From Paenibacillus ehimensis NBRC 15659 (lineage in GTDB: Bacteria > Bacillota > Bacilli > Paenibacillales > NBRC-103111), in contig NZ_BILX01000066.1 in NCBI RefSeq assembly GCF_004000785.1, positions 1-38,630 of the forward strand: a stretch of DNA of 38,630 bases, written 5' to 3'. Below, piece by piece: positions 23,403 through 30,412 of the stretch. The notes beneath the pieces are model-generated. The model was given only the letters and a program-made list of their open reading frames with translations. It was not told the origin of the DNA and made no database searches. Position 1 is the first letter of the stretch. Every line of letters starts with the position of its first letter. The translations under genes were made by a program, and so were the position numbers.

Positions 23403-23822
23403 GTGCTGCAGCGAATCATAAATATTGTTTGTCAGAAATCCGCATGGATTTCCATTGTTGTGTTACTGAACATCTTGCTGGCGCTGCTCGTTATGACAGA
23501 CAGGAAGCCCGGATTTTCTTTTTTAACCGATGGGGCGATGAGCCTTTTGGGCAAGGTGGAAGTCGGGGGTGAACCGGCGATCGCGGCGGGGGCGTTCACC
23601 GCTTCCGGTTCCTCCGCAAACGGAGCCAAGCAATATTCTGTATTTACGCAGTGGAAATTAGCCGATCGTTATCAAGATGGAAGTTACTTGGTCGAAGCTT
23701 ACCGGGAATACGAAATCTATAAAGATCGGAACGGCAAGACGGTCAAAACCGTGCCGACCGAAAACTTCAACTACATCCGCTATTGTCCCGGGTGCGAGGT
23801 GAAGGGGCTTCCTGCAGAGTGA
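23403..23822 (+). CDS. Hypothetical small membrane-anchored protein
   Basis: 139 residues from a GTG at 23403 preceded by AGGGGGG. There is one N-terminal membrane helix (about 14-32, WISIVVLLNILLALLVM), and the rest is predicted outside the cell. A C-terminal region YLVEAYREYEIYKDRNGKTV precedes a pair of cysteines in YCPGCEV that could be a thiol or metal site. No family recognised. A perfect palindrome lies directly upstream and a terminator directly downstream, so it is probably a single regulated gene. Confidence 0.65.
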   Translation: MLQRIINIVCQKSAWISIVVLLNILLALLVMTDRKPGFSFLTDGAMSLLGKVEVGGEPAIAAGAFTASGSSANGAKQYSVFTQWKLADRYQDGSYLVEAYREYEIYKDRNGKTVKTVPTENFNYIRYCPGCEVKGLPAE

Positions 23823-23848
23823 AGCTTAAATCAAGAAACTCCAAGCTG

Positions 23849-23877
23849 AAAAAGCGAGCCTTGGCGCTCGCCTTTTT
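23849..23877 (+). terminator. Rho-independent terminator
   Basis: GCGAGC (23854-23859) pairs with GCTCGC (23866-23871), flanked by AAAAA and CTTTTTG. Ends the small membrane-protein gene before the RNA ligase gene. Confidence 0.8.
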
Positions 23878-23951
23878 GTTTTATGTTGACGATAATCAAG
23901 AGGAACCTTATTATGGTAAAACATACGAGAGATTCAGGGGGATAACGATTT

Positions 23952-24725
23952 ATGGACTTAAAGAAAATGAACTCTTTGACGAAATATCCGAGCATTCTTA
24001 CCTATCATCAATTGGGGGAAAGAGGCCGCTTAACGAACGAATTATCGGAAGCAAAGGGGTTCTCCGGTTCCGGCGATGTTTTTGTTTACGAAAAGGTGGA
24101 CGGAGAGAACGCAAGGATCATTTTGTTCAAAAACGGGAATGACATCGATTATCTCATCGGCTCCAGAGAAGAGCTGCTGTTTGCCAAGGGGGACAGGATA
24201 GGCAACCCCTACGGGAATATTGCCGAGTTTCTCCGGCCGTTGGCCGATAAATTAATTGACCGGATGTGTCCGGACGAGGATTGGGCATTGACGGTCATCT
24301 ATCAGGAATCGTATGGAGGGAAGACGAAGGCGGCTAAAAACTACACGGAAACGAAGACGCAAGCGTACAAGGTGTTTGACGTGTTTTCACTGGATAAGAA
24401 GGAGCTGGAGCATCTCCTAACGCTGCCGCAAGAAAAAATCGCGGAATGGCGCGAGCATGGAAAGCAGCCTTTTTATCATGAAGCCGCGAAGCTCGATTTT
24501 GTTCAAACGATGGAGCTGGAGTACGCGCCGCTGTTGACCAGCGTTAAAGGTGCTGCTTTTCCGCAATCGTTGGAAGAGACATTTTCCTTTTTGAAGCAAT
24601 TTGAACAAACCCAAGTCGGGATCGATGCCAAAGGCAAGTCCGAAGGCATTATCGTTCGCACCGCGGACCGCAAGCTGATTAGAAAAATCCGCTTTGAAGA
24701 TTACGAAAGAACGTTTAGAAAGTGA
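23952..24725 (+). CDS. RNA ligase family protein (Rnl2-like nucleotidyltransferase)
   Basis: 257 residues. Motif I is EKVDGEN (catalytic Lys48 of K-x-D-G), YLIGSREELLF fits motif Ia/III, KSEGIIVRT fits motif IV, and LIRKIRFEDYERT fits motif V. All are needed for the lysine-AMP covalent chemistry of ATP-dependent RNA ligases. The length fits a nucleotidyltransferase domain plus a small insertion without the C-terminal domain of T4 Rnl2. It probably seals nicks in RNA; bacterial members are of uncertain role. AGGGGGAT lies about 10 bases before the ATG. The next gene starts 15 bases after the stop, so they form a pair. Lower GC than the genes further left. Confidence 0.82.
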   Translation: MDLKKMNSLTKYPSILTYHQLGERGRLTNELSEAKGFSGSGDVFVYEKVDGENARIILFKNGNDIDYLIGSREELLFAKGDRIGNPYGNIAEFLRPLADKLIDRMCPDEDWALTVIYQESYGGKTKAAKNYTETKTQAYKVFDVFSLDKKELEHLLTLPQEKIAEWREHGKQPFYHEAAKLDFVQTMELEYAPLLTSVKGAAFPQSLEETFSFLKQFEQTQVGIDAKGKSEGIIVRTADRKLIRKIRFEDYERTFRK

Positions 24726-24740
24726 GCGGCGCGCACCCCT

Positions 24741-25325
24741 ATGTCCGAACAGATTCCGGATTATGTCAAATACAACAAGGAAAACAACACGAAGTACAGC
24801 AAGAAAAAACGCTATGAGCTTGCGGCTGTCGAGAAGGACTGGCCGTTTACTCCCGAAACATACGGGTACCATCCTATGGATCGTTTTACAGCATGCTGGA
24901 GAGGCTTTTATGCTCTCTATGAAATGGATGACCGGCAGCTTGTTCTCCATTCTTTTTTTGTAACCCTGGATGGTTCGGTAGATCGCCCTCCGGATTTGCA
25001 TGGCGTTTCGGGAAAGAAGGGCTACGGCGGTTTTTGGGAATACAAGCAGGTGAATCTGCCCCTCGGTTATTCGGGAGGCCTTATTTTATGCGCTGACCGC
25101 GTAGGTCCCGATGAGTGGTTTAGCGATTATGAGTGTACGCATCATTTCCGGGATGTTCTTGAGTTGCGGTTTGAAGATGGCATTCTGACAAGTAAAATAG
25201 ATCATAGCGACACGATGGAAGAGATTAGAGGCTTTACGGATTTAAGCTTCCAGGAGAAAGAAGAGTTGGTGACGGCCTATTTTTCGTTGTACTCGAACAA
25301 GTGGATAAATTATTACAAACTATAA
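24741..25325 (+). CDS. Hypothetical protein paired with the RNA ligase
   Basis: 194 residues, not recognised. No signal peptide or membrane segment. It is rich in aromatics (WPFTPETYGYHPMDRFTACW; GYGGFWEYKQVNLPLGYSGG) and contains a CTHH motif near residue 133 that could bind metal. The ATG at 24741 follows the ligase stop by 15 bases with only a weak ribosome site, suggesting coupling to the ligase. A terminator follows directly. The association suggests a role in the same RNA process, which is inference only. Confidence 0.72.
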   Translation: MSEQIPDYVKYNKENNTKYSKKKRYELAAVEKDWPFTPETYGYHPMDRFTACWRGFYALYEMDDRQLVLHSFFVTLDGSVDRPPDLHGVSGKKGYGGFWEYKQVNLPLGYSGGLILCADRVGPDEWFSDYECTHHFRDVLELRFEDGILTSKIDHSDTMEEIRGFTDLSFQEKEELVTAYFSLYSNKWINYYKL

Positions 25326-25574
25326 GACGGAAGATCGGCCCTGTCGCAAATGATGCGAATAAGGGACGATCTTTTTTGTGTTGAGCTGAGGCTCAATCTG
25401 TATCGTGATTTCACTTTTTATGATTCTGTCTTTTTTATCCCCGTCGATCTTAAAATCCGCCGTTACCCCAATCGTATATTTTCCCGGGGGCAGCAGCCAT
25501 GGCCGCTCTTTCTCAAAAAATTTCTTAGTGTCGAGCTCTCCGCATAGCAAAGCTGGACGTGTTTCGGCGAGCAA
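25320..25574 (-). pseudogene. Remnant of an unrecognised gene (C-terminal part)
   Basis: This open frame reads RPWLLPPGKYTIGVTADFKI then DGDKKDRIIKSEITIQIEPQ, a convincing beta-strand-rich C-terminus of a real protein. It starts with no ribosome site (TTG at 25574), runs into the terminator of the convergent gene, and has no continuation upstream. It is best read as the 3' fragment of a decayed gene whose 5' part was lost at the edge of the AT-rich island. Confidence 0.4.
25331..25377 (+). terminator. Terminator after the RNA ligase pair
   Basis: AGATCG (25332-25337) with CGATCT (25667-equivalent right arm at 25367-25372) and an inner CCCT/AGGG, followed by TTTTTTG. Ends the ligase operon. 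Confidence 0.8.
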
Positions 25575-26179
25575 CCGGAGTGACGTTGACCTTCTTGGTT
25601 CGTTAGTTCGCGGACAAACAGCATAGAAATCGCTCCCGCTATTTACTTCATCGGGAGGGCCTAAATATCCTTTACATTTTCAGGTTTATATTCGCTGATG
25701 GGACACTAGGAAATCTACAGTTAAATTCTTTATTAATCAAATGCAATATATTTTCTTTTTTGGCCGTTCAATAGTGAGAGTAGGTATTAAGAGCCCTAAA
25801 TTAAAAACACGGAGGGATCGGATTTCGGTTTTCCTGAGTACACATCACGTTTCATGCCGCCACCGTTTTCTTCAAGCGGGTTAATTTCCGCGAGTGTCAG
25901 CCCTCCGAAGCCTTAAACAAATAGGCAGTCATTGATCGTGACGAGTATTTGCAACAGGAGGAAATTGTAAAAGGTCAAGACCAGTCGCTAGAATTTAAAA
26001 AGGAAAAAATTTTAATACAAATAAAAAAATGGTCCAATGGTCTTATTTATATTTTTTTACAAATATTGTATTCTACGAATGTAATATAAACAATACGCAT
26101 CAAAAAGCCACCGAAAAAGAGTCGAAACTATTTTACTCTATTTAGTTTATTTTGATAAAAAAATGTAATTACAAAGTAG
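25575..26179. other. Intergenic region at the left edge of the AT-rich island
   Basis: Base composition falls abruptly near 25,650. Two short open frames without start signals are visible and look like debris. On the plus strand at about 25,927-26,095 one reads DRDEYLQQEEIVKGQDQS and so on. On the minus strand at about 25,910-25,795 one reads GGLTLAEINPLEENGGGMKR and so on. Neither matches anything I can name. CTCCCG/CGGGAG near 25,632-25,660 forms a small hairpin. No intact gene. Confidence 0.45.
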
Positions 26180-26362
26180 ATTGAACTATTGAGTCTTTTA
26201 TTTGTGAATAACCCCAACTTAAAACATAAGATTGAAAAGTTGTCGGGCGGAAAAATTCAACGAGAAGGCATCATTCATTCGTTTTTTAGTCAAGGAGTGA
26301 ATAATCCAATTATCAGCGACAGTAAGTGTAGAGTTTGGATTGATCAAAATATCTTGATTTGA
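26180..26362 (+). pseudogene. Possible remnant of an ABC-transporter ATPase
   Basis: A 60-codon frame without a start codon contains NLKHKIEKLSGGKIQREGII, which resembles the region around the ABC signature (LSGGxxQRxxI) of bacteriocin-type ABC ATPases. NNPIISDS then stands about where NPxIILADEP would be. After that similarity ends at a stop. There is no Walker A. It lies directly upstream of the bacteriocin promoter, and a complete ATPase of this kind is encoded 3 kb downstream. This suggests an older, decayed copy of the transporter. The stretch is short, so chance resemblance is possible. Confidence 0.35.
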
Positions 26363-26388
26363 TTAGCTGGCCAGCTTTCAAATAAAAT
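26359..26388 (+). promoter_or_regulatory. Bacteriocin gene promoter with palindromic spacer
   Basis: TTGATT (26359-26364), an 18-base spacer and TAAAAT (26383-26388). The first 12 bases of the spacer are the perfect palindrome AGCTGGCCAGCT (26365-26376), a natural place for a repressor to bind. No ComA box (TTGCGG-N4-CCGCAA) is seen here. Confidence 0.5.
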
Positions 26389-26435
26389 ACTAGGCTTGAG
26401 CCTTAGTAATTTTTGTAAAATAGGGAGGTATAAAT

Positions 26436-26843
26436 GTGACTAACAAGATAACTAAAGCTTTAGCGGTCATGGTAGCGTTCGGTGCAATCTCGACTTCTGC
26501 ATTTGCAAACTCCAACGCTGTTGGAGGAGGATGGGAACAAGGTAAGGGTTATTTCTACAATGATGCTCACCCTTCCTCTTCCTTCTCAACATCTGAAGTA
26601 AAGGAGTATCCAAGTTCACACGAAGGAAAAGTGGAGTATAACCCAAATGATATGGATTTGGTTCGTGCTGTAGGACATACTATCTGGAAAGGTAAGTGGC
26701 ACTACACGAGAGCGCAACTCACTTATGTTGGATTCGTAAGGGTTGATAGCGGTAGGCAATGGGGCAATGACGAAACTCATGCAGAAACCGATTGGGGATC
26801 GTGGTTATATTCAGGTAAGACATTTTGGGGTAATGAAGAATAA
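26436..26843 (+). CDS. Lactococcin-972-like secreted bacteriocin
   Basis: 135 residues from a GTG at 26436 (GGGAGG 7 bases upstream; the overlapping ATG at 26434 would be stopped at once by TGA). A clean signal peptide ends in STSAFA, with cleavage after residue 24. The mature part, about 111 residues, begins NSNAVGGGWEQGKG. It has no cysteine and is rich in Trp, Tyr, Gly, His and Ser, ending GSWLYSGKTFWGNEE. The Sec-type signal, Gly/Trp-rich start, tail with YVGFVRVDSGRQWGND and the following permease/ATPase genes match the lactococcin 972 group, which targets lipid II/septum formation. It is longer than lactococcin 972 itself (about 66 mature residues). Sequence similarity alone is modest; context carries much of the call. 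Confidence 0.72.
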   Translation: MTNKITKALAVMVAFGAISTSAFANSNAVGGGWEQGKGYFYNDAHPSSSFSTSEVKEYPSSHEGKVEYNPNDMDLVRAVGHTIWKGKWHYTRAQLTYVGFVRVDSGRQWGNDETHAETDWGSWLYSGKTFWGNEE

Positions 26844-26864
26844 TCATCATTAAGTGAAAAAAGT

Positions 26865-26894
26865 GAAATTGCCAGAAGTGGCAATTTCTCTTTT
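26865..26894 (+). terminator. Terminator/attenuator between bacteriocin and transporter genes
   Basis: GAAATTGCCA (26865-26874), loop GAAG, TGGCAATTTC (26879-26888), then TCTTTTTT. A strong intrinsic terminator 20 bases after the bacteriocin stop. Partial read-through would give abundant bacteriocin mRNA and less transporter mRNA. Confidence 0.9.
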
Positions 26895-26915
26895 TTATGA
26901 AGGGTCGCGAACAAA

Positions 26916-27962
26916 ATGAATCTTATTATGAAGAAACTTCAAAAAAGTGAAGCACTTTGGATTGTTATTCTTTATTTTTTACTAAGTGTTATTATCGTAT
27001 CTGTCAGTTATTATAACGCCAAACAATCGGAACTCAATGTATTGTCCAGGGGACTGTACAATCAAAACAGTTTAGCTTTTATGCTAGATAACGTTAATAT
27101 TAAAGGAGTGGATTGGACTAAGCTTCGTTCATCAAAACCATTTACTTTGTTTAAAGAACTTGAAACCGGACAATTTCATGTACGTGCCGTCTACTTTACG
27201 GGAGAAACGTACACTCCGCCAATCGTCTCAGGAAGATATTTTCAGGAACATGATTTTGTTAATGATCACAGATACGCTGTCGTTGGGAAAGAAATGGATC
27301 GTTCAAAATTGATATCGCAAAATGGAAAATCATATTTTCCTTACCACGGCAAAAACTTCGAAATCATAGGTACGATGGGGGCTTCCTATCCCTCACTTAT
27401 TGATACTACGGTCCTCTTAAATTTGAATGCCGTTGATTCTTCAGAAGCTTTGCCGTCCAGTATCTATGTATTAAATACTCAAGACAGCTCGATTATAAAA
27501 AACAATTCTTTGCTGGTAGAAAACACAAAAATTAATGTTCAAATGTTAGATCGAGGGGATAGCGGTGCGCAGAAGTATCTCGGTACAGACATTTACCGTA
27601 AAATAATGATGTATACAGTGATCGGCTTATTAATTAGTTCAAGTATTTTATTTACGATTCATTGGATGAACAAAAAAAAGCAGGAGATTCGTTTACTTTG
27701 GATTGGGGGGATTAGCCCTAATATCCCGCTCAGAAAATATGCGTCTCAGTATTATGTGATTACGTTCCTATGCTATTTACTTGTTTGCACAGGCAGTTAC
27801 TTGATTATCCAATGTTTCAACCATTCAACGGAAACGATAAAATTATTTTTAGGTTATTTACCGGTTGGCTACGGCCTTGTTCTTCTATCATCGTATTGTT
27901 CTATACTGATTACTGTAAAAAATACGAATAGAGCTTTAGTTCGGGAAGGAATCAAACGTTAA
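26916..27962 (+). CDS. Bacteriocin-associated MacB/FtsX-like permease, first half
   Basis: 348 residues. One membrane helix near the N-terminus (about 14-33), an extracellular domain (about 35-225), then three helices (about 229-250, 275-298, 312-335). This is the FtsX/MacB four-helix plan. The outer domain carries VSGRYFQEHDFVNDHRYAVVG and PYHGKNFEIIGTMGASYPSL, typical of MacB periplasmic-core folds. In lactococcin-972 loci the equivalent is usually one long seven-helix putative immunity protein; here two separate proteins occur. The stop overlaps the next start (TAATG). It probably forms the membrane part of an ABC transporter for bacteriocin release or self-protection. Confidence 0.75.
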   Translation: MNLIMKKLQKSEALWIVILYFLLSVIIVSVSYYNAKQSELNVLSRGLYNQNSLAFMLDNVNIKGVDWTKLRSSKPFTLFKELETGQFHVRAVYFTGETYTPPIVSGRYFQEHDFVNDHRYAVVGKEMDRSKLISQNGKSYFPYHGKNFEIIGTMGASYPSLIDTTVLLNLNAVDSSEALPSSIYVLNTQDSSIIKNNSLLVENTKINVQMLDRGDSGAQKYLGTDIYRKIMMYTVIGLLISSSILFTIHWMNKKKQEIRLLWIGGISPNIPLRKYASQYYVITFLCYLLVCTGSYLIIQCFNHSTETIKLFLGYLPVGYGLVLLSSYCSILITVKNTNRALVREGIKR

Positions 27963-29257
27963 TGAATATGATTCTTGAAGAAGTCATAGAAAGTATAAAC
28001 AAGAAAAGACTCGTATCCGTGCTAATTTTTTTTCAGGTTTTAATCTTATTTTTCATATTGACCGTGATATTCTTGAATTACAATCAAATCGATTCAAAAT
28101 CAAAAAAAGCTGAATATTTGGAGAATTTTTCAGCTTATAAATTATCGGACACGATATTTGATAGCGATGAATTAAAAAAACTAATGAAGCAACCCGATTT
28201 TTTGACAAAAATTAAAATTTTTTATGGGAATTTAGAGAATAGTCTGGATGAAAAATATATTTATATTTTCAACCAATCTGTTGCGCTGTTGAATTTTGGG
28301 GAAGACAATAAAAGAAAATTTACTTACGGATACGAGAGTGGAGTGGCGACAAAGGGTTCGTTTTATGAAAAACAGGACGGGCCTTATTATTCGATTAAGG
28401 CGTTGCAAATGAATAAACAGGCGTTTGATCATTTTGGAATCGATGTGATTGAGGGCGAGCCCTTATCTTCGCAAGATTTCGAAAACAAGAACAATAACGA
28501 TAACGTCCCCGTACTATTGGGTTCGGAATATAGAGGTTTGTATAAAGTGGGCGATACTTTGAAAGGGAGGTATTTGTTTAAAAAGTTTACCTTTTCTGTC
28601 AAAGGGTTTGTCGATAAAAGCACGATGGTATTTAACTCGAATAACCGGGAACTCTATTTGGATCGATATATTATCATGCCGGCTCAACAGTTTAATGGCG
28701 CTCCCAGTAATAAGGAAGAGTTCAGTTTCCAACAAAAACATTATCTTCAACTCATTAATGGGGAGATTTTTAGTTCAGAGAATGAGTATATGGTAAGGAA
28801 CAAGTTGGAACAAGTAAAAGACCGATCGCAATTTTATGATATTCAATTATTAGGCGCCAATAGTTTGCCGTTAAACTTGATTTTTTCGGCTATTCAAGAA
28901 AACGTATGGCTTCTTGGCTTGGTTGCTACTTCTATATTCTTTGTTTGCATTATAAGCATTTCGATGATAATGGTAGCGAAGTTAAATGAAAACGTGAAAA
29001 ATTTATCTATCCATCTTATTTCAGGAGCGACGTTAAATCATATATTTTCCTATTTCTTAGCGGAGATTGCATGTATGGTCGCTGTCCCCGGTTTAGTTTC
29101 TGCTTTCCTGTATAAGGTCATTATTGATGTTAATATGGGTAGCTATCTTATTTTTTTACTTTTCAGTATGTGTACTATCTTTTTATTGTGTGTAGTTCCT
29201 TTCCATTTTAAATTTAAACAACTTCAAATCAGTATGTTTCTTAAAAGAACGGAGTGA
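27962..29257 (+). CDS. Bacteriocin-associated MacB/FtsX-like permease, second half
   Basis: 431 residues. Membrane helix at about 17-38, outer domain to about 305, then helices at about 312-334, 360-385 and 397-420. The outer domain contains VIEGEPLSSQDF, VPVLLGSEYRGLYKVGDTLK and KKFTFSVKGFV, which is characteristic of the bacteriocin-associated integral membrane (putative immunity) family. Its start overlaps the stop of the first permease by one base, and its end overlaps the ATPase region, so all three are translated as one unit. Likely partner of the first permease in a heterodimer. Confidence 0.78.
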   Translation: MNMILEEVIESINKKRLVSVLIFFQVLILFFILTVIFLNYNQIDSKSKKAEYLENFSAYKLSDTIFDSDELKKLMKQPDFLTKIKIFYGNLENSLDEKYIYIFNQSVALLNFGEDNKRKFTYGYESGVATKGSFYEKQDGPYYSIKALQMNKQAFDHFGIDVIEGEPLSSQDFENKNNNDNVPVLLGSEYRGLYKVGDTLKGRYLFKKFTFSVKGFVDKSTMVFNSNNRELYLDRYIIMPAQQFNGAPSNKEEFSFQQKHYLQLINGEIFSSENEYMVRNKLEQVKDRSQFYDIQLLGANSLPLNLIFSAIQENVWLLGLVATSIFFVCIISISMIMVAKLNENVKNLSIHLISGATLNHIFSYFLAEIACMVAVPGLVSAFLYKVIIDVNMGSYLIFLLFSMCTIFLLCVVPFHFKFKQLQISMFLKRTE

Positions 29258-29262
29258 GAAGG

Positions 29263-29946
29263 ATGATTACGATTAGTAATCTTCGTAAATCGTATATGGT
29301 CGGCGGAAAACGAGTTGAAGTACTAAAAGGAATGGACTTCAACATAGAAGAAGGAGCCATGGTTGCCATTATGGGGAGAAGTGGTTCCGGGAAATCTACG
29401 CTATTGAATATCATAGCCGGGTTGGATAAAGGCGATAACGGTGAATACTTATATAGAGGTCAAAATTTAAGCAATAAAACTTTGAATGAATTAGCTAATT
29501 TCAGAAGGGACAAAATAGGATTTATTTTACAAAACTATGCATTATGTGACACTAAAAACGTATTCGATAATATCGCGCTTCCTTTAAAGTATAGGAAATA
29601 CTCCGAATCAAAAATACAGGCACAGGTTAAAGGTGTGTTGGAAGAATTGGAGATGACGGAGGTCATTGATAAATCGATAGACATGTTATCCGGAGGAGAG
29701 ATGCAGCGGGTAGCGATAGCAAGAGCAATTGTTCAAAACCCTGAAATCATTTTGGCTGATGAGCCTACCGGCTCATTGGATGAAAAAACGGAGGAAGGAA
29801 TTTTGAACATTTTTAGGCAGCTTAACAAACAAGGGAAGACTATAATTATAGTAACTCATGATCAACAAGTAGCTAATATTTGCGATGAAACGATTTATAT
29901 TAAGGATGGTAGATGTTTCGCCCCCCAAATCATCTCATCTTGCTGA
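29263..29946 (+). CDS. ABC transporter ATP-binding protein of the lactococcin-972 export/immunity type
   Basis: 227 residues from the ATG at 29263 (GGAG 9 bases upstream; the GTG at 29254 overlaps the previous stop). Walker A is GRSGSGKST (about 38-46), with the Q-loop at FILQNYAL, signature LSGGEMQR, Walker B IILADEP, D-loop SLD and H-loop THD, all intact. It resembles the MacB/LolD class of ATPases that drive FtsX-like permeases; one branch is specific to lactococcin-972 loci. With the two permeases it should form a mechanotransmission-type ABC transporter exporting, or expelling from the membrane, the bacteriocin. Confidence 0.88.
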   Translation: MITISNLRKSYMVGGKRVEVLKGMDFNIEEGAMVAIMGRSGSGKSTLLNIIAGLDKGDNGEYLYRGQNLSNKTLNELANFRRDKIGFILQNYALCDTKNVFDNIALPLKYRKYSESKIQAQVKGVLEELEMTEVIDKSIDMLSGGEMQRVAIARAIVQNPEIILADEPTGSLDEKTEEGILNIFRQLNKQGKTIIIVTHDQQVANICDETIYIKDGRCFAPQIISSC

Positions 29947-30061
29947 GTTAATACATTAAAAGGTATTAGGCTCTACTATCCATTGTTCTACGTACTTTGA
30001 CTCGAACCATATTTTGCTGTATTTTATTGCCGAATTTTATCGAAATAGCCGCCAAACTGAA

Positions 30062-30104
30062 AAAGAGATTGTATACTAGGAAAGACCTAATATACAATCT
30101 CTTA
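30062..30104. terminator. Bidirectional terminator between the ABC gene and comX candidate
   Basis: AAGAGATTGTATACTAGG (30063-30080) and CCTAATATACAATCTCTT (30086-30103) form an 18-bp stem with one mispair and a 5-base loop, with A-rich and T-rich flanks. It serves the ABC gene (plus) and the facing small gene (minus). Confidence 0.85.
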
Positions 30105-30129
30105 TTGATTTGGTAAAATAATACTAGAA

Positions 30130-30324
30130 TCAATCCCATTTAGAGAGGGGATCTTTTGGCTGTTTGAATTTATCAGCTTGGCCGAATGCTTCAATAACTG
30201 CAAGAGATTCGGCGCTAGATAAAAATGAACTTTTTAAGGAAGGGTTTACATTTTTTCGGAAATCGACACCTTTCAACATGTGAACGACATGATGCAACTG
30301 CGGCGTTACCCGAATGGTTAGCAT
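30130..30324 (-). CDS. comX: Candidate ComX-type quorum-sensing pheromone precursor
   Basis: 64 residues ending ...KQPKDPLSKWD, with a tryptophan one residue from the C-terminus. ComX precursors are 50-75 residues, have no signal peptide, and end in a short tail with a Trp that ComQ prenylates; in B. subtilis 168 the tail is ADPITRQWGD. NPSLKSSFLSSAESLAVIEAF (29-49) can be laid over the conserved ComX middle part (a Leu/Ile-rich helix before the pheromone). The ribosome site AAAGGGGA stands about 11 bases before the ATG. A good extended -10 promoter is at 30366-30394, and a terminator follows. The gene is divergent from comP, and a ComQ-like gene is encoded 3 kb away. The identity is inferred from tail, size and context, not from strong overall similarity. 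Confidence 0.6.
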   Translation of the reverse strand: MLTIRVTPQLHHVVHMLKGVDFRKNVNPSLKSSFLSSAESLAVIEAFGQADKFKQPKDPLSKWD

Positions 30325-30365
30325 GTGTAGGATATCCCCTTTTATGAGACGATTTTACTAGAAAC

Positions 30366-30394
30366 AGTATACCAAGAAAGTTTAATAAAAGTAA
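30366..30394 (-). promoter_or_regulatory. Promoter of the comX candidate
   Basis: Minus strand: TTACTT (-35, 30394-30389), 17 bases, TATACT (-10, 30371-30366) preceded by TGG, giving an extended -10. The expected start near 30,358 leaves a 34-base leader to the ATG at 30324. It lies in the 88-base space between comX and comP. Confidence 0.6.
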
Positions 30395-30412
30395 GCATTT
30401 AGGGAGAACTTT

